Positions 16,101-23,670 of a DNA stretch of 26,128 nt are shown here, one piece after another; the first letter of the stretch is position 1; every line of letters starts with the position of its first letter. Source of the DNA: Lishizhenia sp. (GTDB lineage Bacteria; Bacteroidota; Bacteroidia; Flavobacteriales_D; Crocinitomicaceae). The notes under the pieces were generated by a model. That model worked only from the letters and a program-made list of their open reading frames with translations. It did not search any database and was not told where the DNA came from. Where the stretch lies: contig SKHH01000219.1 of the NCBI GenBank assembly GCA_007117055.1, positions 1 to 26,128 of the forward strand. Reading direction: 5' to 3'. Both the position numbers and the translations under genes were made by a program.

Positions 16101-19100
16101 CCACAACTGCTCTCTCAATATCCGCTAAAGCTGCTTCAAATTCAACCTGCCCTTCAAAAGTCAAATCATCATAAAATGATGCCCATGCTTCGCCCGCAAC
16201 ATCTAAAAATCTAATTGTATTCTCAGAATAATTCTTTAGTTCAATTGAAGAATCGTTAAGAATAACTCTGAGCCTGTCCTGTAAATTCAATCTTAAAGAA
16301 TTAATAATCCTTTCCGCTTGTTCATTATAATTCCCTGCATGTTCATCAAAATTTCTATCTAAATTTCTAAGACTTATCTCCACTTCTCTGTCATATTCAT
16401 TAAAAGCATCCTGAATTTCCTTCGCATGTTGTTTAAACTCCTGTGCTAATTTTGCTAATTGTGGAGTTAACCGCGCATCTCTAACAGTGCTTATTAATAA
16501 TTGAAAACGCGTTGTAACAGAATCAAGTGATTTATTAAACTGCGCTGTTGCCCGCTCAGATAAACCTAAAGATTGTCCCCATTCCGCTATTTTATTTCTT
16601 GCTTGATCAGTTGTATAACCTTGAGCTATGTACGCCTCCATTAAATGCTCAATTTGAGAAACCATATGAGATATTGCTGCATTATGATCATCCGCTGCTT
16701 CCCTCACTCGCCTTTGCCAATATCTTATTAATCGTTCAGATTTAATCCAAACATTATTATGGCTCTCTAATCGCGCCGTATTATCCCGTAAACGAACACC
16801 TGTTTTTTCAAATTCTTTATTTGCGGATGCAAAAGCATCTTTTGCAGCTAAAATTTTGGTTTCCAATTGCTGATCTTGGAATTTCTCTATAGCTTCAATA
16901 ACATCTTCCGCATTATCACCAACATCTTCTAAGGCTTTAGCTAACTCATAATTATCATAAGTCGCCCTTTCTAACAACTTTGTCCAATTTCTTCCCTCTT
17001 CATCTGCTTTTTTAATGTTGCCAATTAAAGTATCCAAAGATTTAACTGTTGAATCTATACTCTGAATTTGCTCTTTAGTTGAATGAATTACTTTTAAATT
17101 AGCATCATTCCAAAATTTATAAGCAGTAGCAAGGGATAATATAGCTGCTGTAAGCCATCCTACAGGGCCCAATAAAGCCGATATTTTTACAACAGCAGCA
17201 ACCAAAGCTGCTTTAAATGCTGTAAAAGTAGCGGTTCCGGCAAGTACCGTTGCTGTAAAGGCTTTAATACCTGCCCCCGCTGTCACAAACCATGCGCCAA
17301 AAGCTGTCGCTTTGATAAGTCTTAAAACAGCACCAAATGCTTTTAAAGCTGAAACAGCTAAACCAAGAGTTATAACAAAACTAGTTAAAGCATTATTAAC
17401 TAACTTATTTAACACATCTAGCACAACATGCAGTATTCTTCCTACCAGCTCTAACGCGCCAGCGAAACCGGCTTGACCCATAGATGCAGAAAGAACTGTG
17501 AATTTATCACCTATCTGTTTACCGATAATACCTAAACCTTTAAGCTGTGCTGTCATCATTCTTTCCGCAGCACCAACTTCCTCGATTCTATCTTTGAAAT
17601 CTCTAAGAGCTTGCCCGCCTTGAGTAACAAAAGTCATAACTGCAGGCAAAGAACGAACATGGAAAAACCTGATAGCATCTGATGTATTCCCAATAACTTT
17701 TTGCAAATTATCAAAAACTACATCAAGATCGTTGAGCGTCGGATTCAAATCATCTGCACTAAGTCCCGCAGCTTCGATAGCATCCCTAAATTCTCTAGTT
17801 GGATTGATTAAACGAATCAAGGTTTGTCTAAAACCTGTACCCATTGTACTTGCCCGAATACCCGCATTAGCAAGTAACATCAGAGCAGCATTTGTTTCCT
17901 CAAATGTAACATTTGCAGAATGGGCTACAGGGGCTATATAGTTGAAGGCAACCCTTAATTTTTCAACTGTCAATTTTGAATTGTTGATAGCACTTGCAAA
18001 AACATCAACAACCCTAGATGATTCTGAAAAATCCATATGGAAAGCACGAATAGCAGTGGTTACAAGGTCAGCAGATGTAGCAAAGTCAGTCAAAGTACCC
18101 GTTGCTAACTTTGCAACTTCGCCTACGGCTTGTTGAACTTCAATAACATTCAAGCCAGCCTGCCCGAGTAATTTCATACCATCCGCAACTTCTGTTGTAG
18201 AATATTTGGTATTTGCAGCAACTTCCTTAACTGTTTCACCGAGCGACAACATCTCTGCGTCAGTGATATTCAAAATGGCCTGTAAATCTCTCAAACCTTG
18301 ATCAAACTCAACAATAGACGTCTTTGCCTTCACCAAAGACCCTATAATCGCATAAAATCCCATAGCTCCTGCAGCATAAGAAGCCATATTCTTAAAAGAA
18401 TTGGCAACAGACAGAAGTGCCCTGTCAAATACCCCTAGTTTAGGAACAACCGTATTGACTGCTGTATTTATAGCTGTAAATGCGTTTCCTGCATTACGTC
18501 CAGCAGCGTAGAATCTATCCATCTGTTTGGTTACATATTCCGTAGACTTGCCCTTTGCTACCATCGCTTCCCTTAATTTATTAGCTTTTGGTAACAATTT
18601 CTGTTCTAATAATTGAGAATACTTGCTTACAGCATTATACATCTGCTGAACATAAGAAGCATTACTTTCATACCCTTTTGTTAATCTCTGAAAAACAGGG
18701 GTTAAATGCCCCGCTGTTCTGCTTAATTTTTGAAGCACAGAATCGTATTTCTCTGCTGCTCCGCCAATCATATTCCAAGCAGCAGCTTGTTCCCTTGTGA
18801 TACCGATAGCAGAGCGTCCAGCTTGGTCAACAGTTTTTATACCTGCGGCTGTTAATTTTAGCTGTCCGTTATATGAAGCAGCAGCGACTTTAGCGACATT
18901 TAGCTTATCCGCCCATGCTTTCATAGCAGGGTCTTTAGTAGTTGCCTGAAGTTTTGCTATTGTTTGTTGAGCTTGGTTAAGATGGGTCATCCATCCTTTA
19001 ACCTGGGCATTATTTGTACCGAACTCCGCTCCCATAGCCTTCAAAGAAGCAGCAAATGCTTTATTCGAATTCTCAGCTTTTAGCAGAGCTTGATTGTATA

Positions 19101-21705
19101 ACGTCTGATCACCGACAGAGGATCGTATAACCTTATTTACTTCTGCAACAACTCCAGCATGGTTGCGATAAACATTATTAAGAGAACGCAGCTTCTTCAC
19201 ATACTGTTCTTTAGAGATAGCCCCTTGATTAAATTTATCAAGTAATGTTTGCTGAGTACGAAGCACCTTCTGACTCATCGTATTAGCAACTTGATCAAAA
19301 GCCTTTCCTAAACTATTAATAGCCCCGACATTGTTGGTAATATCGACAGCCATTCCTCTAAACGCATTTGCTAACTCAGGGTTAACTTTATGTAGTCTTT
19401 GCGCTACTTTATCATAATTGGATGCTTGGGCCGAGATAAGACCATAGCTTTGAGCTAAGTTACGATTAACTCCTAAAGCACTCATCCCGAGTTCATTATT
19501 GAACTGAATCCCTTTGTTAGTGAGAACGATATTACCAAGCAAGGCTTGTTGCGCGACACTGGCAGCATCTAACCCCTTCACCCATTTCTGCATTGCGGGA
19601 TCACGAAATTGCTGCCCCATCGCCGTCATGGACTTCACTGCCTTATCAAATGCTCCAGACCATCCGGCCACCTGCCCGCTGAGTTTTCCATACTGGTCAC
19701 CCATCATGGAAAAAGCAGTACCGAGAGCCTTGCTGGTCGCTATCCAACCATTCAATTTTTTATTATAAAGTGCCTGTGTTCCAGCAGATGCGGCTAGTGT
19801 CTTATCATACGCTTTAAGAACTCTATCTTGGTTCATATAGCGATTAGTTACATCATTCAGCTTTGTCGCTATTTCCGCAGCAGTGTATCCTTGCCGCTGC
19901 ATCGCAAGTTCGATTTTCCGTAAGGAAGGGACAAGTTTAGATTCAAGTGCTTTTCCAGAAGCCGTTAAATTAGAGAACACTTGCCTTATCTGTGAATCAC
20001 TGCCCTGAATAGACTGTGTAAGATTCTGGAAAGATGAAACTAAACGAGGATTTGTTTGATAAAGAGATTGAAGAGACTGATGATATTGACTAGCGGATTT
20101 ACTGACCATTTCATATTTTGCAGCCATATCCATATTGATGCCAATAGCTTTAGCACCAGTTTCATTAACAAGTTTTAATCCAGTATTAGTAACTTGCAGA
20201 TTTCGAGCAAACGCTTGTTGAGTAAGAGAAGCTCTAGTTAAATTCTGCGCCCAAGTTTGAAGTTCTGTCCCTTTAAACTTCGCCTGAAGAGCACCAATAG
20301 CAGAACCAGCTTTTTTAAAAGTATTCATCCACTGTTTAGCTTTATCGTTCGTTGTCCCTAACTCCTTCCCTAATTGCTGAAAAGAAGCAACTAACTTTGG
20401 AAAACTAGCCTGTAAATTCTGTAATTCTCTATTGTATGCTTTACTATTGCCCGCAGATGCAGCTAATTGTGTATTGTATGCTTTCGCAACCCTATCGATA
20501 TTGTAATAATTGTTTTCAAGTTTAGCTAAAGCAGCAGCTTTTTGATCAGTGGTCCTGACTCCCTGAGCTATCAATTTGTCATACTGTCCCATAACAGACA
20601 GAATCTTGCTCTGGATAGTATTACCAACTTTAGCTAGTCCCTTGTCAACTTTGGCAACAGCAGCATGATTGCCTTCCATACCCGCTGTAAGTTGTTGGAA
20701 AGACGCAATGAGAGGGGATTGAACGCTTTGTAATCTTTGAGTTGTAGTCCAGTAGTTAGAAGCAGCTTTCGATACCATTCCGTACTTAGAAGCCAAATCC
20801 ATACTGATACCAGCAGCTTTGGCTCCTTGTGCATTTAATATCTGAAGACCATTAGCTGTGAGTTTTAAATGCCCCTCAGTAGCAGCCTGGACTATGTTTG
20901 CTCTGTTTAGTTGACTTGTCCACTTTCCTATCTCCGTTCCTTTGAACTGAGCGCGTAATTTCTCGAAAAGAGGGATAGATTTTTGAAAGTTTTGTAACCA
21001 TCCGCGAGTAGCTTGGTCGCTCTCACCTAAACGAGAACCAAGATCACGCAATGAAAGGGCCACCTTTCTATTTGTTCCGGCCCACTTCATCATCTCCTTA
21101 TTGTAAAGCTGGGCCCCACCTGTAAGTTTCTGAAGTGCAGAAAATTGATCGTTAGTTAGTTTCAAATACTGCTGGGCTTCTGGTCTGAGATTTTTCAAAC
21201 CGCTGGCTGTCACTTCAAATGCTTTCGCATTTTCTCCAGCTACTAAGCTAGATGCACTTAGTTTATTCGTCCAATTCTTCCAAAGTGGATTTAGTTGTGT
21301 AAGTTGTCCTTGTGTTTGCGCTAAAGCCTGAACCATATTAGATGACCTCTTAATGTAGCCATCTAAAGCTGCTCCACCCGCTAATGAACCTTTAGCTATC
21401 GTTTCAAAATATTGTGCGGCAGGCTTGATTCCTGCCGCAACATCAATATTCAGTTTAGCAAGAGCAGCTTTGTATCTTTCACATGCAACAGTAGTGGTTT
21501 TTACATTCTCCCCAAACTTTATCGTTGCAGCAGCAGCTTTATCCTGCACTTTAGCCATATTAGCAAAGGCTTTATCTATGATTCCAGATAACTCTTTGCC
21601 CAAATCCTTGAAAGTGCCCGTCATCTGCTTCAGGGCATTTTTCAAGGTTTTATCAAACCGTCCTTTAAAAACTACAAGGACGTCATTTTGGTTTTGTGTA
21701 CTCAT
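13183..21705 (-). CDS. Tail tape measure protein, TP901 family
   Basis: A 2840-residue protein, far longer than typical tape measures. Residues 1-190 are a lead-in. Residues 191-1082 are four 223-residue repeats. The TP901-type core runs from about 1130 to 1410 (FDQGLRDLQAILNITDAEM; VTFEETNAALMLLANAGIRA; TGFRQTLIRLINPTREF). About 1435-1535 holds several hydrophobic segments (FVITLGLAVSALKAFGAVL; KISALLGPVGWLTAAILSL) that could insert in the host membrane. A long coiled-coil region (about 1540-2270) follows, then eight His-anchored acidic repeats (2438-2683), and the common tape-measure C-terminal motif GGVVPGGKGTKDDVPALLTR near 2710. It sets tail length and probably helps DNA entry. At 0.15 nm per residue, a fully helical chain would be about 426 nm, an upper bound. 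AAGGGG precedes the ATG. Confidence 0.93.
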   Translation of the reverse strand: MSTQNQNDVLVVFKGRFDKTLKNALKQMTGTFKDLGKELSGIIDKAFANMAKVQDKAAAATIKFGENVKTTTVACERYKAALAKLNIDVAAGIKPAAQYFETIAKGSLAGGAALDGYIKRSSNMVQALAQTQGQLTQLNPLWKNWTNKLSASSLVAGENAKAFEVTASGLKNLRPEAQQYLKLTNDQFSALQKLTGGAQLYNKEMMKWAGTNRKVALSLRDLGSRLGESDQATRGWLQNFQKSIPLFEKLRAQFKGTEIGKWTSQLNRANIVQAATEGHLKLTANGLQILNAQGAKAAGISMDLASKYGMVSKAASNYWTTTQRLQSVQSPLIASFQQLTAGMEGNHAAVAKVDKGLAKVGNTIQSKILSVMGQYDKLIAQGVRTTDQKAAALAKLENNYYNIDRVAKAYNTQLAASAGNSKAYNRELQNLQASFPKLVASFQQLGKELGTTNDKAKQWMNTFKKAGSAIGALQAKFKGTELQTWAQNLTRASLTQQAFARNLQVTNTGLKLVNETGAKAIGINMDMAAKYEMVSKSASQYHQSLQSLYQTNPRLVSSFQNLTQSIQGSDSQIRQVFSNLTASGKALESKLVPSLRKIELAMQRQGYTAAEIATKLNDVTNRYMNQDRVLKAYDKTLAASAGTQALYNKKLNGWIATSKALGTAFSMMGDQYGKLSGQVAGWSGAFDKAVKSMTAMGQQFRDPAMQKWVKGLDAASVAQQALLGNIVLTNKGIQFNNELGMSALGVNRNLAQSYGLISAQASNYDKVAQRLHKVNPELANAFRGMAVDITNNVGAINSLGKAFDQVANTMSQKVLRTQQTLLDKFNQGAISKEQYVKKLRSLNNVYRNHAGVVAEVNKVIRSSVGDQTLYNQALLKAENSNKAFAASLKAMGAEFGTNNAQVKGWMTHLNQAQQTIAKLQATTKDPAMKAWADKLNVAKVAAASYNGQLKLTAAGIKTVDQAGRSAIGITREQAAAWNMIGGAAEKYDSVLQKLSRTAGHLTPVFQRLTKGYESNASYVQQMYNAVSKYSQLLEQKLLPKANKLREAMVAKGKSTEYVTKQMDRFYAAGRNAGNAFTAINTAVNTVVPKLGVFDRALLSVANSFKNMASYAAGAMGFYAIIGSLVKAKTSIVEFDQGLRDLQAILNITDAEMLSLGETVKEVAANTKYSTTEVADGMKLLGQAGLNVIEVQQAVGEVAKLATGTLTDFATSADLVTTAIRAFHMDFSESSRVVDVFASAINNSKLTVEKLRVAFNYIAPVAHSANVTFEETNAALMLLANAGIRASTMGTGFRQTLIRLINPTREFRDAIEAAGLSADDLNPTLNDLDVVFDNLQKVIGNTSDAIRFFHVRSLPAVMTFVTQGGQALRDFKDRIEEVGAAERMMTAQLKGLGIIGKQIGDKFTVLSASMGQAGFAGALELVGRILHVVLDVLNKLVNNALTSFVITLGLAVSALKAFGAVLRLIKATAFGAWFVTAGAGIKAFTATVLAGTATFTAFKAALVAAVVKISALLGPVGWLTAAILSLATAYKFWNDANLKVIHSTKEQIQSIDSTVKSLDTLIGNIKKADEEGRNWTKLLERATYDNYELAKALEDVGDNAEDVIEAIEKFQDQQLETKILAAKDAFASANKEFEKTGVRLRDNTARLESHNNVWIKSERLIRYWQRRVREAADDHNAAISHMVSQIEHLMEAYIAQGYTTDQARNKIAEWGQSLGLSERATAQFNKSLDSVTTRFQLLISTVRDARLTPQLAKLAQEFKQHAKEIQDAFNEYDREVEISLRNLDRNFDEHAGNYNEQAERIINSLRLNLQDRLRVILNDSSIELKNYSENTIRFLDVAGEAWASFYDDLTFEGQVEFEAALADIERAVVEHGEKLKALGFNQFEQERAMADKRKKLSDDLLRSIYQKQVDHYGQITNLMNQAENTLAQVKIQSIERQSQIHKEGVDRRIAEIDRELQYETSMINARVDLERDRNFQINVITQDAFNERRQLYEEYYEEQKKRIQLIAEIEQNAADENVRRHLETYNAILQHGAGYVQSIQDQERDIRRITENGSREALESRRRMYASLENLAKDYVRQLEAMLQQEINAHAQAAREIARIRKELNAIEGQQFEYINNLRRRHMNEQQQAENDRMMFDRQMSLARQALAAGDYEAVKRYLDSARGYASNLHKELDVVANQYDIHGNKIGTVTKKVDLRNEAEQKIIQTFDLQRQAGRAALQEQSQNAAMAEINIRSLQGALNDVYQELEKLQTAQFVLDIQLAQLEVNEIERQVSELRAKIKNDPIALSLTLEQGSQESVTAELDAIRMNLNHLQLVALRIEATGPDGEEKLTDYITTVKNVVDVALREIDGIPNGSVGVDFVGNVGGSSAELGESITNAQRMLDDFLRGFGTLQEGQIIVHMLGDGSATLPLSEKIAQMADLLQRFVEGIQKEITLIVHFSQVTEAKEEYEKLVEAVEKADTETTSRHETQGVEESIEVYEQLIDIFDGVDRDTESSHQINVDETGLDLLTGTYAMHEDLDGEETQSKHNIEIDKAKVSNLADAHSLHGALDDEETASSHQIELDEEQIADLFSVYGAHDELDGWDSDSSHEIEVGDWEDLEYTYNLHAALDEQDTTESEHEIQIDSEELKNLARTYFYHKTFSEDREIAHTLSTHDITVTGLADLISAWKYHNQLDGLHTKSYHTIYVTKVYTNNAGGFIGDVEETHKLATGGVVPGGKGTKDDVPALLTRGEYVQPVSVVDYYGRGFMEALRSKLIPKDLAQGFNKGGFADYYPKNKSSFSDLTNIARYNKGGFVEEHKSGFTANVNLNLGGKIYEAKMDEKMARDFVERIKFIDKRMH
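13657..14394 (-). repeat. Eight His-anchored acidic repeats in the tape measure C-terminal region
   Basis: Residues 2438-2683 are eight successive units of 29, 30, 31, 31, 31, 30, 35 and 29 residues. Each begins with H-x-[IV/T]-x-[VIL], has a mid-unit L--Y--H or similar, and ends with a [L/F]D-[D/E]-T-S-like acidic turn (examples HQIELDEEQIADLFSVYGAH; LDGEETQSK). A ninth start, HTIYV, leads into the Gly-rich C-terminal motif. Cores are conserved while the acidic turns vary. Confidence 0.85.
18460..21135 (-). repeat. Four tandem 223-residue repeats in the tape measure
   Basis: Copies lie at 21135-20467, 20466-19798, 19797-19129 and 19128-18460 (residues 191-413, 414-636, 637-859, 860-1082). 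Anchors recur exactly every 669 bases: LTGGAQLYNK, ASAGNSKAYNR, ASAGTQALYNK, SVGDQTLYNQ. Other shared positions are a GW/QW near +48, an FKGTE or DPAMKAW segment, a short LxLT-GI piece, a GAKAIGI-like motif and an ASxY. A degenerate partial copy precedes the first one and the start of a fifth follows. The copies have diverged at DNA level, so the duplication is old but the length has been kept. Confidence 0.85.
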
Positions 21706-21708
21706 CTC

Positions 21709-22493
21709 TTACCCCTTGGGTAGTTTCCCTTTTTTCACCCAACTCTTATGCTGAGACTTCATCTTGTCAGTGAGAGACTGTCTCTCTTCCTGACTCATAT
21801 GAGCATATTCACTAGGATCACGGAATAGGGGCAGAGTTTGATTGGCGGGCTGTCTCAATTTATTCTTACTCTGCTTTGAATTTACCGATCCATTATCTTT
21901 TACTTCACCTTCATTTTTTTCTTTATCAAACAGGTCAATGCCATGCAAAGCAGCATATACCTTATACTCATGTTCTTTTAGTTTTAAAGATTCCTCATAC
22001 AAAACCGATAATTGACCATATGTTAATCCGCCTTGAATATACGATTTTATAAAGAAATCTTCAAGCCTGTAACTAGGATAATTATGAAGAACGGTTGTTA
22101 TGACCTCGTGGATAGGAAGAACATCTTCATCTTCTCCGCGAGGCTCTGGACGTTTTTTCCTGCGTCCTCATAATTATCTTTATAGACTACAGCGACTATT
22201 TCCGTAAGTTGGAAATTAGTAAGCTCATCTAAAGAAATTTCGTCGTCAGGGCAAACGTATTTGAGCAAATTAGGCAGATTTTCTACGATGGTTTGCTGAA
22301 TAAATTCAGCAAATTCATTAAGGGGATGTGAATCTTCGCTAAAGTAAGTAGTTACTTTCCCTACAATAGCGCGAAATATATCTGTCATTCTGAATTGATC
22401 GGCCATTGACAACGGATAAACTTTAATAGGCCGAAGGTTACGAACACCAATAAACACTTCCCTTATTTGGGGATTCAACTTCTCCATGGACAT
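21709..22493 (-). CDS. Tail assembly chaperone, frameshifted long form (G-T-like fusion)
   Basis: If ribosomes slip by -1 on A AAA AAC at 22158-22152, the first 114 residues of the short chaperone are joined to 147 residues in the -1 frame, starting RPEPRGEDEDVLP and ending KSWVKKGKLPKG, for 261 residues in total. The -1 frame is open from just upstream of the slip site to its TAA at 21709. Its only good in-frame starts are poor TTG codons without a ribosome binding site, so it is not a free-standing gene. The added part has helices, a Lys/Gln/Ser/Asn-rich linker and a basic end. In lambda the T part binds tube subunits while the G part coats the tape measure. The stop lies three bases before the tape measure ATG. 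Confidence 0.8.
22098..22493 (-). CDS. Tail assembly chaperone, short form (G-like)
   Basis: A 131-residue protein between the tail tube and tape measure genes, in the place of lambda gpG. It starts after a textbook AGGAGG at five bases spacing. The first 30 residues include a beta-like segment (IREVFIGVRNLRPIKVYPL). The rest is helical and acidic (ENLPNLLKYVCPDDEISLDELTN in two parts). A slippery A AAA AAC lies at codons 113-114, and beyond it an overlapping -1 frame stays open for another 147 codons. The short form is the product when no slip occurs and is expected to be the more abundant one. Assignment rests on position, size and the frameshift signal. Confidence 0.8.
   Translation of the reverse strand: MSMEKLNPQIREVFIGVRNLRPIKVYPLSMADQFRMTDIFRAIVGKVTTYFSEDSHPLNEFAEFIQQTIVENLPNLLKYVCPDDEISLDELTNFQLTEIVAVVYKDNYEDAGKNVQSLAEKMKMFFLSTRS
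22104..22158 (-). promoter_or_regulatory. Programmed -1 ribosomal frameshift site with candidate stem
   Basis: The heptamer A AAA AAC (plus-strand bases 22152-22158) sits in the correct phase of the chaperone frame (GGA AAA AAC). It has the X XXY YYZ form of an efficient -1 slip site. Eight bases downstream, GCCTCG at 22144-22139 can pair with CGAGGT at 22108-22103 (five Watson-Crick pairs plus one G-U), and GAAGA at 22134-22130 with TCTTC at 22120-22116 inside it. The heptamer and frame change are seen directly. The stem is a hand-drawn candidate without an energy calculation. Confidence 0.8.
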
Positions 22494-22520
22494 AATGTCC
22501 TCCTAATTAGGATTGGATTA

Positions 22521-22543
22521 AAGGGGGAGATTTTCTCCCCCTT
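22521..22543 (-). terminator. Perfect hairpin after the tail tube gene (attenuator or weak terminator)
   Basis: AAGGGGGAGA at 22521-22530 pairs exactly with TCTCCCCCTT at 22534-22543, giving a 10-bp stem with a 3-base loop. It sits between the tail tube stop and the chaperone ribosome binding site. On the minus strand the stem runs directly into its own UU plus one more U and then AAUCC, so the U-tract is short. Partial termination or 3'-end protection of the abundant tube mRNA would lower expression of the downstream chaperone and tape measure. The structure is seen directly. Its function is inferred. Confidence 0.55.
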
Positions 22544-22564
22544 ATTTAAAACAATGATTACAAA

Positions 22565-23437
22565 TTAACCAGCGATGAACAGGATTTTACCGAGAGGTGC
22601 TGTATTCCAAGTAGCATGTCCACCTTCAGTACCAGCATCAGCACGTTTCGCTTCAATGGTAATTGGCACGTTGGCGTTATCTTCAGCGGCGAAGTTCAAT
22701 TCCACAGAAGATGTGACGTTGGCACGAGGGAAGATGATGACCATCTTATCTACAGCATTGGGATAAGTATAGATAGCTTCCATACGAACAAAGTCAGGTG
22801 CCTTCATGGCTCCCAAGGCAATCTCACCAGTATGCAGATCATCGAATTCAGAGCCACTGGCGTCGATACCACGCGCAAAAGCAAGGTTACGTGGATGAAT
22901 TTCTTTGAACTCACATTCAAGACGAGCAGACTCACGAAGAGGAATAGACATATCTTCCAACATCGGGAAACCAGACTCCAGCTTCCAATACTCAACTTCA
23001 GATGTAAAAGCAGTGGTATTCAAAGCACCAAGACTATCCTTAGTCTCATCAAGAACCGGAACAGCTTGCTCAATGTAAGGAGTGTAGGACAGCTTCACTG
23101 TATGCGTGCCAGTACCCTCAGTAGCAAAAGCCAGAGGTGTGTCAGGGGACACAGCAGCAGACACACGAAAAGCTCCAGCAACCAGACCAGTAGCAGACAC
23201 ATAGTAAGTCGTGCCAGCAGTCAAAGAAGCAGGCAAAGCTCCACCAGTATTGGCGAAAACAACAGGAGTACCAACGGTAAACCCGTGATCAGCCAAAACA
23301 ACGGTATCATCAGTATCATTGAAGGTAACGGTACGAGCAGAAGGCCCGACAGAAGAACCAACGAGAATCTTAGCCAACCCCAAAGCTACGGTGCTGGTAT
23401 CTTTGGTAGTAGGCCCAGTACGTGTCAATCCAGACAT
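22565..23437 (-). CDS. Major tail tube protein with an inserted beta-domain
   Basis: A 290-residue protein with the expected position (after the terminator, before the chaperones and tape measure) and a strong TAGGAGGA ribosome binding site. Residues about 1-34 and 117-290 look like a tail tube subunit: an arm, then ELNFAAEDNANVPITIEAKR-like strands near the C-terminus. Residues about 35-116 form a separate module with the recurrent phage signature HGFTVGTPVVF, GALPASLTAGTTYYV and EGTGTHTV, seen in many phage tail proteins as an add-on beta domain. The base composition is clearly GC-richer than the flanking genes. A terminator-like hairpin follows the stop. It forms the hexameric rings of the tail, probably with the inserted module displayed outside. 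Confidence 0.75.
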   Translation of the reverse strand: MSGLTRTGPTTKDTSTVALGLAKILVGSSVGPSARTVTFNDTDDTVVLADHGFTVGTPVVFANTGGALPASLTAGTTYYVSATGLVAGAFRVSAAVSPDTPLAFATEGTGTHTVKLSYTPYIEQAVPVLDETKDSLGALNTTAFTSEVEYWKLESGFPMLEDMSIPLRESARLECEFKEIHPRNLAFARGIDASGSEFDDLHTGEIALGAMKAPDFVRMEAIYTYPNAVDKMVIIFPRANVTSSVELNFAAEDNANVPITIEAKRADAGTEGGHATWNTAPLGKILFIAG

Positions 23438-23448
23438 AATAATTCCTC

Positions 23449-23670
23449 CTAAGTTGTTTTTTTCAGACTAAAAGCATCTGGAAAATAGTTAATAACATTG
23501 ATATGGCCACAAGAACGCCTGAAACATTTCATTCGCACAGAACCGAAAATTTCAATCTCTACGAATGATTCATGGGAAGAAGAACGACCAAAACGAAATA
23601 CGAATATTCCATTTGGTTTTCTTTGCAGAAGTTTCTTTCCGCACTTTTCACACAAGATGAAATTGTTCAT
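23449..23670 (-). CDS. Small zinc-ribbon protein, Com-like
   Basis: A 73-residue protein with CEKCGKKLL near its N-terminus (Cys7, Cys10) and a second cysteine pair near residues 49 and 54 (KCFRRSC). This is the layout of small phage zinc-ribbon proteins related to Com of phage Mu, which binds mom mRNA. The C-x4-C second knuckle is unusual for a Com protein, which normally has C-x2-C. The ATG at 23670 makes an ATGA overlap with the terminator-like gene and follows GGGTGG by seven bases. It is preferred over the in-frame ATG at 23685. Role is unknown: a nucleic-acid binding function is family knowledge, and a tail-linked role is only suggested by location. Confidence 0.65.
   Translation of the reverse strand: MNNFILCEKCGKKLLQRKPNGIFVFRFGRSSSHESFVEIEIFGSVRMKCFRRSCGHINVINYFPDAFSLKKTT

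Noticed and set aside
21709..22002. Separate 97-residue gene before the tape measure
   Set aside because: Its first codon is TTG without a binding site, and the frame is open far upstream to the slippery heptamer. It is better explained as the -1 part of the chaperone fusion.
22521..22543. Hairpin as a strong intrinsic terminator
   Set aside because: The stem is perfect but only a short U-tract follows on the minus strand, so full termination would be surprising. Kept as a weak attenuator or stabiliser.
22616..23452. Plus-strand frame of 278 codons opposite the tail tube gene
   Set aside because: It lies wholly antisense to a clear structural gene, has a Ser/Arg/Thr-rich unnatural composition and no ribosome binding site of note. 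It is a codon-bias shadow.
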